In this document: piece after piece, positions 1-11,063 of the stretch
How the letters are laid out: each line of letters opens with the position of its first letter
How positions within the stretch are numbered: the stretch's first letter is position 1
Assembly: GCA_019448385.1 (NCBI GenBank)
Contig: JAGTXO010000074.1
Span: forward strand, 1-64,000
Source of the DNA: Diacronema lutheri
Taxonomy: Eukaryota > Haptophyta > Pavlovophyceae > Pavlovales > Pavlovaceae
DNA length: 64,000 nt
Direction: 5' to 3'
The notes under the pieces: generated by a model
Databases searched by the model: none
Told to the model about the DNA's origin: nothing
The model's input: the letters and a program-made list of their open reading frames with translations, nothing else
Program-made: the position numbers and the translations under genes

Positions 1-146
1 CCACCCCCCCGCTTAACATAGGGCAGCAGCATGGCGCCGCGGGCAGCCAGGACCCCCCCCCCCCCCCCCCCCACCCCCCCCCCCCCCCCCCCCCCACCCA
101 CCCCCCCCGCTTAACATAGGGCAGCAGCATGGCGCCGCGGGCAGCC
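1..146. repeat. Direct duplication around a C-run at the left edge
   Basis: A block of about 48 bases (1-48, containing gcttaacatagggcagcag) is repeated almost exactly at about 98-146. The copies are separated by a long C homopolymer broken by single A residues. It lies just beyond the last visible exon of the leftward gene, probably inside an intron of that gene. Homopolymers of this length are also prone to assembly error, so the exact copy spacing is uncertain. Confidence 0.8.
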
Positions 147-150
147 TCAC

Positions 151-1230
151 CAATACGAATCGTCCCACGCGCTCACGTCGAGCACAATCTCGATCGCACG
201 GCACAGAACCGACGCGCACGCCGCCTGCGCACCGCCGGCGGCGAGAGGCGGGCGGAGGGAGCGGGAGAGGAAGGGGGCGGACGGAGGGAGCGGGAGAGGA
301 AGGGGGCGGGCGCGCGGCGCAAGGCGAGCGTCGGGGCGCGCGGTTGAAGGCGCCACGCCGCGCGCGCGATCCGCGACGGCGCAACGGCGTAACGGCCGGC
401 GCAGCAGCGTAACGGGCGCACCTTGTCGATCGGCGGGCAAAACGCTACGGCCGGCGCGCCACTCGGCGCGCGCTGGCTCGTGCGGCCATCGCCCGCCGTC
501 CAGACGGTAAGCCAACCGCCATCGCTCGCACCGCCGCCTGCACCCGCCGCGCGACCGGCGGTCGCCGGGTTCGCGCAGATTCGAATCGAGAGGACGTGGC
601 CGGGGTTGGCGGTTTCGAAGACCGTAACGGCCGAGAGAAGGACGGGCCGGCTGAGGCCAAGGCGGATCCACTCGCGCGTCGAGCCGGCGGGCGGCGCCGG
701 CGCCCACGCCCTCGGGTCGTGCCCCGCGCGCGGGTAGACGACGGGCTTGCCCACGATGGCGCGCGCACCGTTCTCAGCTTTTGAAAATTGAGATGAGAAG
801 GCAAGAACCGACGCGGCGTGCTGCGTGATGACGCCCCGCTGCGCGACGGTGACGACCGCGCTCGCCGCGCTCGCGCCGCACACCGTCCCGCCGCCGCCGC
901 CCACGGCTGTGCCCACCAACGGTGGTGGCGGGAAGGCAAAGTTGCCGCCGCCGCCACCGCCACCGCCACCGCCACCGCCACCGCCGCCGCCACCGCCGCC
1001 GCCGCCACCGCCACCGCCACCGCCGCCACCGCCACCGCCGCCGCCACCGCCGCCGCCGCCACAGCCACCGGTACGCGCGCCAGCGGCCGCGCGCTCGCCG
1101 CGCGCGCCGGCGGTGGCGGCGCGCGCGGGCGGCTGCGGCGGCGGCGGGAAGCACGCGCCGCGCGCGCCTGCGCCGCGACATGCGCCACCGCCGGCGCCGG
1201 CGCCGGCGCCGGCGCCGGCGCCGGCGCCGC

Positions 1231-1268
<38 letters not shown>

Positions 1269-3318
1269 TCAGGCGCGCCGCCCGCCGTTTGCTTGCTGAC
1301 TGTGAGCTGTCGGCTTACGCCTTTGCCCCTAGACTTGGAGTAGAGGCCGTGCTTGCGCGCAATGCGGTGGACCTGGGGCAAGGGAGAGTGTGATGGTAAA
1401 TGGGGGCGAGGGCGAGTGTAACCGTTGCAAAGACCGTTACATTTCATTAGGACACATGCGCGCCACGCACGCACGCACGGGGCTCGGCCAGGGAGCCACG
1501 GGCAGGCGCAGCCGGCGCGCAGCGTTTTCGCACGCCGCGTCGCGCCACGCGCAGGGCGCGCACGGCGCACGGCGCGCGGCGCGCGGCGCGCAGGACGCGC
1601 GGCGCAAGGCGCGCGGCGCAGCGCACCAGCTTGCGCTCCTCCGCAGTCAGCTCGCGGTCAAAGGTGAGCGACGCGCGAGCGCCATCGCCGATGAAGGCGA
1701 GCAGCGCACACTCCACGCCGCCCTTGAGCGCCACGGCCACGGGCAAGTTGTCCACGCAGCCGAGGCCGACACCCTCCGGCAGAGCAACGGCCTCAACGAT
1801 GGTGGCCTGCCCGGTTCGGCCCTTGCCCAGCCCCTCGCCGGGTGTCCAACCCATCCGTAACAGCGCCTCGTAACCGAAACCCGTCTCGATCGCCGCGGCG
1901 GACGCGCCAACGCGCCCGCCGCCGCGCAGCGCCGCGCGGCCCAGCTCACCGCTCGACTGGGACACGCGCGCGCCGGCGGCGGCCGCAGCCGCTGCCTCGG
2001 CGGCGGCGGCGGCGGCCTCGGCGATGGCGGCGGCCTCGGCGGCGCCGGCCATCGCCTCCGCCTCGTCGGCGCGCGTGTTGCCCTCGACCTCGCCCGCCGC
2101 TTGGACGAACGAGATGAAACGGCCGTCGTAACCGCCCGCGGTGTAACGGCCTCTGCCGCGTGTGCCGTTCCCGACGCGGCCCGCGCCGCGCGGCGCTTCG
2201 AGCGTCCGACCAACCGTCGCGGCGGCGGCGGAGGCCGGCCGTGCGGCCGGCGGGGCCGGCGCGGCGGGCGCGGCGGGCGCGGCGGGCGCGGCGGGCGCGG
2301 CGAGCGCGGCGGGCGCGGCGGGCGCAGCCGGCGGCGGCTGTGGCAGATCGGCGGCCGCGGCGTCGGCCGCGCGGCCGCGTCGGCGATCGGCGCGCTGGCC
2401 GGCGGCCTTGTCCTGCTTGGGCGCGGTCGCGCCGGCGAAAGTTGCGGCCGCGGGCGGCAGCGCGCCCGTGCCGAGCGGCGGCTCGCGCACGGCCTCGGCC
2501 GTTGGTGCCGCGGGCTTTGGAGGCGCGCGGCCGGCCGGTCGCGGCTGCGACGCCGCCGCCGGCGCCGGGGGCGGCGGCGGCGGGGCGGCGCCCGCCGCCA
2601 GGCGCACGCGGAGCGCGGCAAGTGAGACGGCGGCGGCGGGCTCGGCGAGCCACGCGCCCTTCGACCGCGCCGACGCCTCGACGAGCAGCTCCGCCACCGA
2701 GCTGCAGCCAAAGGCGCCGGCGTCGAGTGGATTCGCGGGGTGTGCGATGCGATACGCGTGGGCGAGCTGCGCGCCGGTGACGCTGGCGGGTGTACCGATC
2801 GCCGGCTGTTTCGCATCGGCGGCGGGGCGCTCGGCGTGCGGGCTTAGCATCGCGCCTGCCTCGGCGCGCGCGAGCAGGATCGCGCCGAGGCGTGCCGACA
2901 GCTCGGCGAGCGCCCCGTCTGCCGCGCTGCCCGGCGCGCCGCCGGCGCGCGCCGCGGCCGCGGGCGGCGCGGGCGGCGCGGGCGGCGCGGGCGGCGTGGG
3001 CGGTGCGGGCGGCGCCGGCGCGGTGCGCGCGCGGCCGAGCGGGCGGCCAGCGTGCACCATCGCCGCGACGGGCACGACGCTGTGCAGCAGCGGCCCGGCC
3101 AGCACGAACGCGGGCGCGGCCGGCGGTGGCGGGAAGGCGGGCGGCGGCGGCGGACCCGCGCCGCGCATCGCGCCGCGGCCGCGGCCGGCATCAGCGCCGG
3201 AGCGACCGCGCCCACGCCCGCGCCCGCCGTGCGCCGTGCCGACGGTGACGCCCGCGCCCGCGAACGGGTTGGCCGGCAGCCGCGCTGCCGGGGGGTCGTT
3301 GGCGGCGTTCGCGCTCAT
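151..3318 (-). CDS. G-patch and R3H domain protein (NKRF-like) with C-terminal discoidin-like part; likely partial at left edge
   Basis: Exons 3318-1627, 1372-422 and 224-151 join in phase. Start ATG is at 3318 (MSANAAND). Exon 1 encodes an RG-rich, Pro/Ala-rich N-terminus, then a G-patch (about residues 515-555, GYEALLRMGW...GEGLGK). The first splice joins TAEERKL to VHRIARKHGLYSKSRG, restoring an R3H domain with its R-x3-H core. The order G-patch then R3H is that of human NKRF, which stimulates the DEAH helicase DHX15/Prp43, so a role in RNA processing is likely. After an Asp-run and a very long Gly-run, exon 2 continues into VVYPRAGHDPRAWAP and VFETANPGHVLSI, matching the discoidin-like domain seen in FBXL4; exon 3 extends it (LDVSAWDDSYW). 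A good donor (GTGAGG) after position 151 suggests further exons beyond base 1; otherwise a TGA at 149-147 ends it. One gene or two merged ones is unresolved. Confidence 0.72.
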
Positions 3319-3395
3319 CGCGACCGATGGGCGCGCAGGAGTTGGCGTGCGTCCGGAGAGACCCGGACCACCGCATTTTCGATTCAACCGCGTTG
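3319..3395. promoter_or_regulatory. Very short divergent intergenic promoter region
   Basis: Only 77 bp separate the start codon of the leftward G-patch/R3H gene (3318) from that of the rightward SGNH gene (3396). Both promoters and both 5' UTRs must fit here or overlap the coding exons. I see no TATA box. The only lower-GC patch is cattttcgattcaa around 3374-3387. Confidence 0.55.
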
Positions 3396-5451
3396 ATGGT
3401 GGCGCCACTTTTCTGGTCGGAGACGGCAGAGGCCGTGCGCCCAAAGCGGCGCCGGGCGCGTGTCAGCGCAGCGTTGTGCTGCGCTGCGCTGGCCATCACA
3501 TGTGCCGCCACACTGCTCAGTGCCACGATCAGGCGCGCGCGCTGGCCCGCGCGGTTGCAGGACGCGCCGCCGGCTGCGGACGCGCCGGCCGTGAGGCAAC
3601 TGGGCAAGCTGCGCGTGGCGGTTGTCGGCTCGAGCCACGCGCAGCACGCTGGCCTCGCCCTGTCCTCGTCGCTCTCTGCCTCCCGCTTTGAGCTGACCCC
3701 GTTCGTGACCGACGCGGCGACGGCGTGGAAGAACGTCTCGTGGTGCGGAGGTGGGCTGCCAGCCGGCGCATCGCCGCGCCGCCCCGCGCGGCCGAGCGCG
3801 AGCCGCGCAGCGGGCGGCGCGGCGCGGCGCGCCGGCGGGCGCGCGCGCGTGTGCCACGCCGCGCGCGCCGCGCCGCACGGCGGCGCTGCCGCCCACCCCG
3901 ACCCCTCTGCTCGCGCGCGCGCACCGATTCCGACCTGTCCGCCGCGCGGCCCCCACCGCACGCCACGCGCCGCGCGCGCCGTGCGCAGGCATCCACTTCC
4001 CGATCTGGAAATTCTTGCCGGCGGTGGACGCGTACAGGCCGCACGTCGTGCTCCTCTGCACGGGCGCCTCCGACTCGCGCGCGTGCTTCTGGGATCGGTG
4101 CCCGGATGCGAACGCGCCGTCATATCGCCTCGGCGACCATTACGGCCAGAACCTGCGGGAGATGGCGCTATGGCTGACGGAGCGAGGGTACTACGTGCTG
4201 CTCGTCACGCCGCCCGCATTCCTTGTCGGGAAGACGCAGTTTGGTCCGCGCCGCACACGGACCGCAATTGTTACTCGCGCCGTTACCACTCGCGCCGTTA
4301 CCACTCGCGCCGTTCCCACTTGCGCCGTTCCCACTTGCGCCGCTCGCATGTGCTCCGCGCCGCACTCTGCCTCCGCTCGCCGCAGCGCGCCCACCGCGCC
4401 GCGCCGCCCTCACCGCCGCCCTCGGCCCTGCACACGCACCGTTACCCCCCACGTCCCCAACCGCCGCACCCCCAACCGACGCACCTGCGGCTCACGCACC
4501 CCCAACCGACGCACCTGTGACTCACGCACCCCCCACCGACGCACCTGTGACTCAGGTGACTGTGACTCAGTTGACCATCTTTTCGGCCACTCGGACCCGA
4601 GGCGCGTTTTCAACAGGTCGCGCATCGAGACGCACATCGTCCCGGCGCAGCGCTTCGTGGTACGGCGCTGGTCGGCTGCCACGCCGGGCCGCACGCCACG
4701 CCAACAACGCGTTGCGCCCTCCCTCGAGCCGCAGCGCAGCGCGCGCAGAAACGCAAACAGCGCGTTGCGCCCTCCCTCGAGCCACAGCGCAGCGCGCGCA
4801 GAAACGCAAACAGCGCGTTGCGCCCTCCCTCGAGCCACAGCGCAGCGCGCGCAGAAACGCAAACAGCGCGTTGCGCCCTCCCTCGAGCCACAGCGCAGCG
4901 CGCGCCGCACCGCGCGCCGTAACGCCAACCGCGCGCGGAGCCGACGCACCGCCACGCCGCGCGCTCTGCCCGCCACGCCCTCGCCGCAGGCCGAGCGGAT
5001 GTGGAACGTCGGCCTGTACGACCTGCACGCGCTCTCGCGCAAGCACGGCTCGGCGGGCATCTACCACGACTGCGCGCATTTAAAAACCAGCGCCACGGCG
5101 TTCGCACTTTACGCGCGGCTCGGCGCGATGCTCAACGCGTTGCGCGCGCAGGTCTTCGAGCCGGCCGCGTCGGCGAACGCGCGGCTGTGCGCCTCCGCGC
5201 GCTGCCGCGCGCACAACGCGGCGGTGATGCCGCCCGGAGCGCCCGGACCGGAGTTTTTCGATTTTGGCAGCGCCTTGCCAACCTTTGGCACCGACGGAGC
5301 GGCGGTGGACGCGGACGCGGCCTCGTCGGCGGTCGGCGCGCCGCTGCCGCAGGGCGGGTTGACTGACGACGGGCGGAGGCGGCGGAGACGGTTGTCCGCC
5401 GCGCCGCCCGCGCGGCTCGTACGCGCGGGCGCTGAGCCACACCCTTTTTGA
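3396..5451 (+). CDS. Type II membrane SGNH/GDSL-hydrolase-like protein
   Basis: Four exons join in phase to 386 aa: 3396-3750, 3989-4243, 4571-4659, 4990-5451. A basic N-terminus precedes one hydrophobic span (VSAALCCAALAITCAATLL, about residues 25-43), so the protein is probably a Golgi/ER type II membrane protein. The lumenal part begins KLRVAVVGSSHAQH, the position of the block I nucleophile-Ser motif of SGNH hydrolases. VVLLCTGASDS resembles block III. GIYHDCAHLK near residue 250 gives the Asp-x2-His pair of block V. This fits acyl/acetyl-esterases acting on glycans, but the substrate is unknown. The splice joining KTQF to VDHLFGHSDPRR recovers a conserved-looking 30-residue exon. Introns 2 and 3 carry tandem repeats. 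The C-terminal 90 residues are low complexity. It is convergent with the next gene, stops 112 bp apart. Confidence 0.7.
4244..4570 (+). repeat. SGNH gene intron 2 with short tandem repeats
   Basis: The intron contains about five diverging copies of a 15-bp unit (core cgccgttaccactcg) at about 4279-4350 and several copies of a unit based on ccaaccgacgcacctg at about 4460-4555. It is open in more than one frame, but the splice model excludes it. Confidence 0.7.
4660..4989 (+). repeat. SGNH gene intron 3 with 53-bp minisatellite
   Basis: Four near-identical copies of a 53-bp unit (starting gttgcgccctccctcgag at 4711, 4764, 4817 and 4870) fill most of the intron. The donor is GTACGG and the acceptor is ctcgccgcag. 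Confidence 0.8.
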
Positions 5452-5563
5452 AATCGATCCAATCTTTGAGCCACAGTCATCTGTGGGGGCCACCCTTCCG
5501 CGTGTGTCAAGCCGCTGGCTGTCCGGCTGTCCGGGCTGTCCGGCTGTCAGAGGCCCGGAGCGC
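5452..5563. other. Convergent intergenic interval
   Basis: The 112 bp between two convergent stop codons must hold both 3' ends. It has a short tandem run of gctgtccg units at about 5517-5548. No canonical AATAAA signal is present. Confidence 0.5.
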
Positions 5564-8500
5564 TCAGCCGCTGAGCCAACGAGGCCGCCGCGCGCGCTGC
5601 GAGCCGCCGACCGGCAGCGGCGGCGCGGCCGCGAGCGGCGCGTACGCCACGCGCGCGTGCAGGTCTGCGCCGGCGCTCGCGGCCGCGACGACCGCCGCGC
5701 GCCGGAGCAGGCGTGCGGCGGGCGCGGCGAGGAGGAGGATGATGAGGAAAGTTCCGAGAAGGGCGGGCGCGCGTCCAAAGTCGGCAAATGGCACATAGCG
5801 GTGGTTCGGCTGCGCAAGGGGCAGGGCGCGCGCTGGCCCGGCCGTGTCGCGCGAGACGTTGCCTGCCCCCGCCCCACTCCCCCCCCGGACGCCATTGCTA
5901 CTCGCGGTCGTGGGCTGCCGCATGCCATGCGCGGCTGCCGCGTGTAACGGCCACGATGGCGGTCGGCCGCTTCGGGCCGCGCCGCTTTTGCGCTCGGCGC
6001 CGCCCGGCACCGTTCGCGCGACGCGATCGAACAAGCGGACGGACGCAGTGCCGCCGTCGGGCCCCTGCGGCGCGCGAGCACGTGCGCCTGCGCCCGCGGC
6101 GGCGGCCAGCCTCGGGCCCGAGCCGCGCCCGAGCCGCGCCGGCTCGTCGCCACCGGCGCGCAGCCGCCCCGCGCCGGCAGCGAGGTCAGCGCGCGGCCGA
6201 CGGCGCGACGTAGCTTGCTGTTTTAAAAGCGCGCACAGTGAGCTGACTGAGCTGACTGAGCTGACTGAGCTGACTGAGCTCGAAGCGCCCGCGCGTCGCG
6301 CGTCCGCGCCGCGCGTGTCCCGCACGGCCTCGTGCACGGTCGCTGCGGCGCGCGCCGCGTCCATGCCGCGAAAGTCGAGGACGGTGAGAAGGGGCGGAGG
6401 CGGCGAAGCGCGCGCGCGACCAGCCGCCTCCGCCTCCGCCTCCGCCTCCGCCTCCGCCTCCGCCTCCGCCTCCGCCTCCGCCTCCGCCTCCGCCTCCGCC
6501 TCCGCCTCCGCCTCCACCTCCGGCGCGAGCGCCGCGCGCAGCGCCGCGCCGCGCGCCATGTCGTCCGCGCCGAGCGCGCGCACGCGCACAACGCGCACAC
6601 GCGCGGCCTCGGCGAGCGCCACCTCCGCCTCCGCGCTCAGCTCGGCGCTCGGCTCGACGAGGTGGGCGTTGAGCGCCGGCGGGAGGTTCGCTGGCGACAC
6701 GAGCGCCGCGCGGCAGCCGTCGAGCGCGCCGGCGCGCGCGCCGGCGCCCGCCGCTGCGTGCGGCCTGACGAGCCAGATAGCAGGCGCGAGTCCGCCATCG
6801 TGTACGCGCGCGAGGCGCCGTTGCCGCCACGATGGCGGCGGCGGCGGGTGCAACGGCGGCTGCCGCGCCAGGCGGCGCCCGCGCGCCTTGTCGGCGACAG
6901 ACCGCGCGCTCGGCGCGCGCGCCATCGCCGCGTCCGGTGCGTCCGGCGCGTCCGGCGCGTCCGGTGCGTCCGGTGCGTCCTGTGCGTCCGGCGCGTCCGG
7001 CGCGTCCGGTGCGTCCGGCGCGTCCGGCGCGTCCGGTGCGTCCGGTGCGTCCGGTGCGTCCGGCGCGTCCGGTGCGTCCGGCGCGTCCGGCGCGTGCCGC
7101 CCACCGACGACGACGAGCGTGCCCCGACCGCAGAGGTGGCGGACATGATTGCGGTCGGCGACGCGCTCGCGCGCGGATAGGCCGATGGTGCGCTCGGGCA
7201 GATACGGCGTCACGGCCGCGTAACCAAACGTTACGGCAAGGCGCGCGAGCGGTGTAACGTGCGACGTGACGTAGGCGGCGTAACGGCCGAGCGCGGCGGC
7301 GTCGAGCGCGCCGCGCCGCGTGCCGCGCGCGCCGCCGCCGCGCTCGGCCGTTACACCGCCGCGCTCGGCCGTTACGCCGCCGCGCTCGGCCGTTACGCCG
7401 CCGCGCTCGGCCGTTACGCCGCGTAAACTCGCGCGACCGGCGCGGCTCGCGAGCCTGCGGCGCGCCGGCAAAGCCACCGACGTAACCGTCGCGTAACGGC
7501 CGTCGAACCCCATCGGCCGCGCGTCGGCGGGCGCCGGCGGGCCGAGCGCCGGCGGGCCGAGCGGCGTCGGCGGGAGGCCGCGGATGGCGAGCAACCGCAC
7601 GCCCGGCGCGGTGCGGTTGGTGGGCGCGTGTCGAAGTGCTTCGTCCACTCCGGGTTCCCATCCTCCGAGCGCGCGCATCAGAATCTCGCGCGACGGCCTG
7701 AGCCGCGACAGGCAGGCATAGGCGGGGGCGGCGGCGGAGGCGGAGGCGGAGGCGGGGGCGGGGGCGGGGGCGGGGGCGGGGGCGTAGGCGTAGGCGTAGG
7801 CGTAGGCGGGGGCGTAGGCGTAGGCGGGGGCGGGGGCGGAGGGGGCGGATGCGGCGTGGCGCGGCGCGCACGGGCGGGCGATGTGAGCAACGCTCGACCA
7901 GCCAATGGCCGTGAGCGCGCCGCGCGGCGCCACACCCGTGCTCTTCGCCCACCCGCCCTCCCAACCTGGTGCCTTGCCCCGCCCTGCCCATTCCGCGCCC
8001 CCAGTGTGGTACCCTGCCCCGCCCTGCCGCGCCCTGCCCCTTCTGAGTGGGATACCCTGCCCCGCCCTGCCCCCTTCCCCGCCCTCCAGTGCGGCGCTGC
8101 GGCGCCCCCAGTGCGGTGCTGCCGCGCGCGCCGCCGCTGCCTCGCACGCAGCAGCCCCCCCGCCGCCGTCCGCGCGGGCTCGGCACCTATTATCCGTAAG
8201 CGCAGAAAGGTGCATTGCCAGCGCTGGCGGGTGCCCGCCCCCTCCGCGCGAGTCCAGTGTGAGCGGGCAGCGCAGCGTCTCGACGCGCGCGCCGCGCCGC
8301 TCGCGCCGCGCCGCGCCACCCGCCGCCTTCGAACTGCCGCTCGTCTCCGAGCTCGTGTTCGTCGCCAAGAACGTACGTGCGCCCGCGCCCGCGCGCCCGC
8401 GCGCGCCCGGCGGCGGCGCGAGCAGCGGCGCTCGCGCCGGCAGGGCCGCGCACCGCGCCGCGCGCACGAGCATTTGCTCATCAAAATGGGCGAACGCCCA

Positions 8501-10401
8501 CTCCGGCGCAATTAAAAGATGGCGCGCCCGCGCGGCCGGTCGAGGCGACGCGTCGCCGCCGGCCTGGCGGGCAGCGTGCGCGGGCGGCGCGGGCACGTCG
8601 GGCGCACTGGCGAATGGGACGCGCTCCGCACCGCGATGGGCGCCCGCCGCGCCGCCGCCGGCGAGCGCGGCGCGCGCGGCCACCGCGGCCGCCTCCGCCT
8701 CCGCCACGGTGGGCAGCCGCTCGGAGGCGGACACAGCGGCGAGCGCGCCCGCGCGACCGAGCGCGTGCCCGCCCTCTCGCACGGGCAGCGGGCACAGCCC
8801 GAGGGCTGCGCGTGGGCGGCCGTGCGCTGGAGGCAGCGCGGCGAGCGACGCGGACGCGGCGCGTTCCTGCGCGCGCACGGCGGCGCCGAACGCGCGCAGG
8901 CGGGCGACGCCCCAGCGAGCCGCGCCCTGCCCGCCCAGCCACTTGTGCAACGTGAATGCGAACAGTCGCAATCGTGGCCGCGCAGCCGCCGGCACCGCCG
9001 CCGGCGCGGCCGCCGGCGCGGCCGCCGGCGCGGCCGCCAACGCGGCCACCGTCGAATCGGCAGAGGTGCTGCCGTCCACGAGCTGGCCGGCGGCGGCGTC
9101 GGCGCCGGCGTCGAGGCCGTCGGCCGACGCAGCGGCGGCCGCCGCGTCCCACGCCTCGCGCAGGCGCAACGCGACGGCGGCCGCCCGCTCGATGTCGTCG
9201 TCTGCGCCGCCGACGCCGCCGTCGCCGGCGGCCGCCGCGGCGGGGGCACCGGCGGCGCGCGCGCGGCGCGGCGGGGCGGCGGTTACGCCGCCGCCGGCGG
9301 TTACGTCGGCGCCGGCGGTTACGCCGGCGGCGGCGGCTGCGTACGGGGCGAGGAGCGCAGAGGCGAGCACGTCGTTCAAGTTGGTCTGCTCGTTGTCCAG
9401 CTTGCGCGGCCAGCGCGGGCCGCCGTCGGGCGCGGCGAGGAGCAAACCGGCGGCCGGCGCGGCGGCGAAGAGGTCGATGCGCGCAGACAAGTCACAGAGG
9501 GCCCAAAGTGCACCGTCCTTACTCGGCGCGGCGCACGGCGCGCTGGAAAGCGGCGGGCCGTCCGGGCGAGGGAGTGCGCCGCCGGCCGCACCGCCGCGCC
9601 GTGCCGAGCCGAGCGGCGCGTCGTCGCCGCCGTCGCTCGTGTTGGAGGGGAAGGGGTTGGCCATGGCGGCGTCGCTGCCGTCGCCCGTGTTGGAGGGGGA
9701 GGGGTTGGCCATGGCGTCGTCGCCGCCGTCGCTCGTGGAGGAGGGGGAGGGGTTGGCCATGGCGGCGTCGCCGCCGTCGCCCGTGGAGGAGGGGGAGGGG
9801 TTGGCCATGGCGGCGTCGCTGCCGTCGCCCGTGGAGGAGGGGGAGGGGTTGGCCATGGCGGCGTCGCTGCCGGCCCCCGTGGAGGGCGGGAGAGCGCGGA
9901 CGAAGACGAGGCCGCCGTTGGCGAGCGGCGAGTCGCGCTGCACGACCAGCGCGTACCGCCCAAACTGGCCGTCACCGTCACCGTCACCGTCACCGTCACC
10001 GTCACCGTCACCGTCTTCATCGTCGCCGCCCGCGCCGCCCGCGCCGCCCGCGCGACCCGCGCCGGCGGCGGCGCGCGCGGCGCGCGCGCGCGGCGGCGCG
10101 TGGCACGCGCCGAGCGCGGGAAAGGGGTCGGCCCACCATATGACGTCCGAGTCAGTTTGGAGCACGCAGACATTCCAGTCAGCGCCGAGCGTTGCGAGCG
10201 CGCGCTTGCGGTCTGCGAACAGGGAGGAGCGCGGGTTGGGCGGAGTGACGATGGCGGCGGCGCTGCTGCTGCTCGCGCGGTTGGCTCGCACGCCCGCGCC
10301 GTGCGCTGCGCGCGCGCCGCCACCGCGCGGGCTGGCCGCGCCGCCGGCGCCGCCCGCCGCGTCGCCGGGTCCGCCGTCACCGCCGCCCTCGGCGCGTGAC
10401 C

Positions 10402-10442
<41 letters not shown>

Positions 10443-10969
10443 CACGCGCACGCAAGGTCGATCCCCTCGTCCTCTTCGCCGTCGCCGCCTCCGCGCGCAC
10501 CCGCTCCGCCGGCCGGCGCGCGCTCGGCCGGATTGCGCCGGCCGCCGGTGCGCACGCGCCGGCCGAGCGCGCGCAGCGCGTCGCACTCGGTGGCCGAGGT
10601 GGTGAGCGTGAGCACGCGGTAGCGCGGCAGTGACGCCACGCTGCCGCCCGCGCGCTCGCGCCGCGCGACGCCGCGGCCCTCGTCGCTCGGCGCGCGCGCG
10701 CCGGTCGGTTCCGCGTCGGCTGCTGCGCGGCGGCGCGCAAGCGCCTCGAACCGGCGGAAGCGGAGCGCGAGGTTGAGCGCGCCGGCAAGGCCGGCGGCGT
10801 TGGCGGTGAGGAGGACGAGGTGACCGCCGTGCGCCCACGCCGAGATCGCGGCGAGCACGCGCGGCGACTCGATCTCGCCGACGGGCGCCGCCGCCTCGCC
10901 GCGCATATCGAGTCGCCGGGGCGCACACGATGGCGTCCGCACGATGGCGTCCCCCCCTGCCCTTTTCAT
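5564..10969 (-). CDS. Large nucleotide-diphospho-sugar transferase-like protein (GT77-type)
   Basis: Modelled as exons 10969-8454, 8333-8187 and 7697-5564 (about 1598 aa, phase-consistent); further introns at the 3' end are possible. The first third carries a GT-A-like nucleotide-sugar transferase core: HGGHLVLLTANAAG, then LQTDSDVIWWADPF with a DxD motif, then NGGLVFVRALP, then DNEQTNLNDVLAS, typical of the PF03407/GT77 family that transfers sugars in the Golgi. Later segments are LHKWLGGQGAARWG and LLIAPEWAFAHFDEQML. Exon 2 to exon 3 joins HLSALTDN to RPSREILMRALGGWEPG. The protein is bloated by in-frame repeats: Gly-Asp run, a 16-residue SPSSTGDGSDAAMANP-type repeat, Asp-Ala-Pro run and Glu-Ala run. 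The C-terminus has one hydrophobic span (ALLGTFLIILLLAAPA). The start ATG faces the PP2A-A gene 94 bp away. Acceptor sugar is unknown. Confidence 0.6.
6415..6516 (-). repeat. Coding hexanucleotide array (Glu-Ala run)
   Basis: About 16 copies of ctccgc on the + strand encode an uninterrupted Glu-Ala alternating tract in the sugar-transferase-like protein. Confidence 0.85.
6937..7096 (-). repeat. Coding 9-bp array (Asp-Ala-Pro run)
   Basis: About 17 copies of a 9-bp unit (gcgtccggt/c) encode (Asp-Ala-Pro)n, with one Gln-Asp variant, inside the sugar-transferase-like protein. Confidence 0.85.
7320..7425 (-). repeat. 18-bp tandem repeat
   Basis: Four copies of a unit based on ccgcgctcggccgttacg. 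In the sugar-transferase frame they read Gly-Val-Thr-Ala-Glu-Arg repeats. Confidence 0.8.
7698..8186 (-). repeat. Sugar-transferase gene intron 2, repeat-rich
   Basis: Between donor GTGCCG and acceptor cggctcag (read on the - strand). It holds long G/C-rich hexanucleotide arrays (7717-7850) and a degenerate array of ccctgccccgccctgcc-type units (about 7970-8090). Confidence 0.6.
9640..9890 (-). repeat. Coding 48-bp minisatellite
   Basis: Six copies of a 48-bp unit containing gaggggttggccatggcg encode a 16-residue repeat rich in Ser, Gly, Asp and Ala in the sugar-transferase-like protein. It sits between the NGGLVFVRALP block and the next conserved block. Confidence 0.85.
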
Positions 10970-11063
10970 CGAAATCGCTTTTTCGGTTGTGAGGCGCGCC
11001 GAGGCCACAGGGCTCACCACCGCGCCGGCCCAGCGCGCTCCCGAGCCAGCCGCAGGCGGCACG
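10970..11063. promoter_or_regulatory. Short divergent promoter region
   Basis: 94 bp between the start codons of the sugar-transferase-like gene (-) and the PP2A scaffold gene (+). A less GC-rich patch, gaaatcgctttttcggttg, lies at about 10971-10989. No TATA box is seen. Confidence 0.5.
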
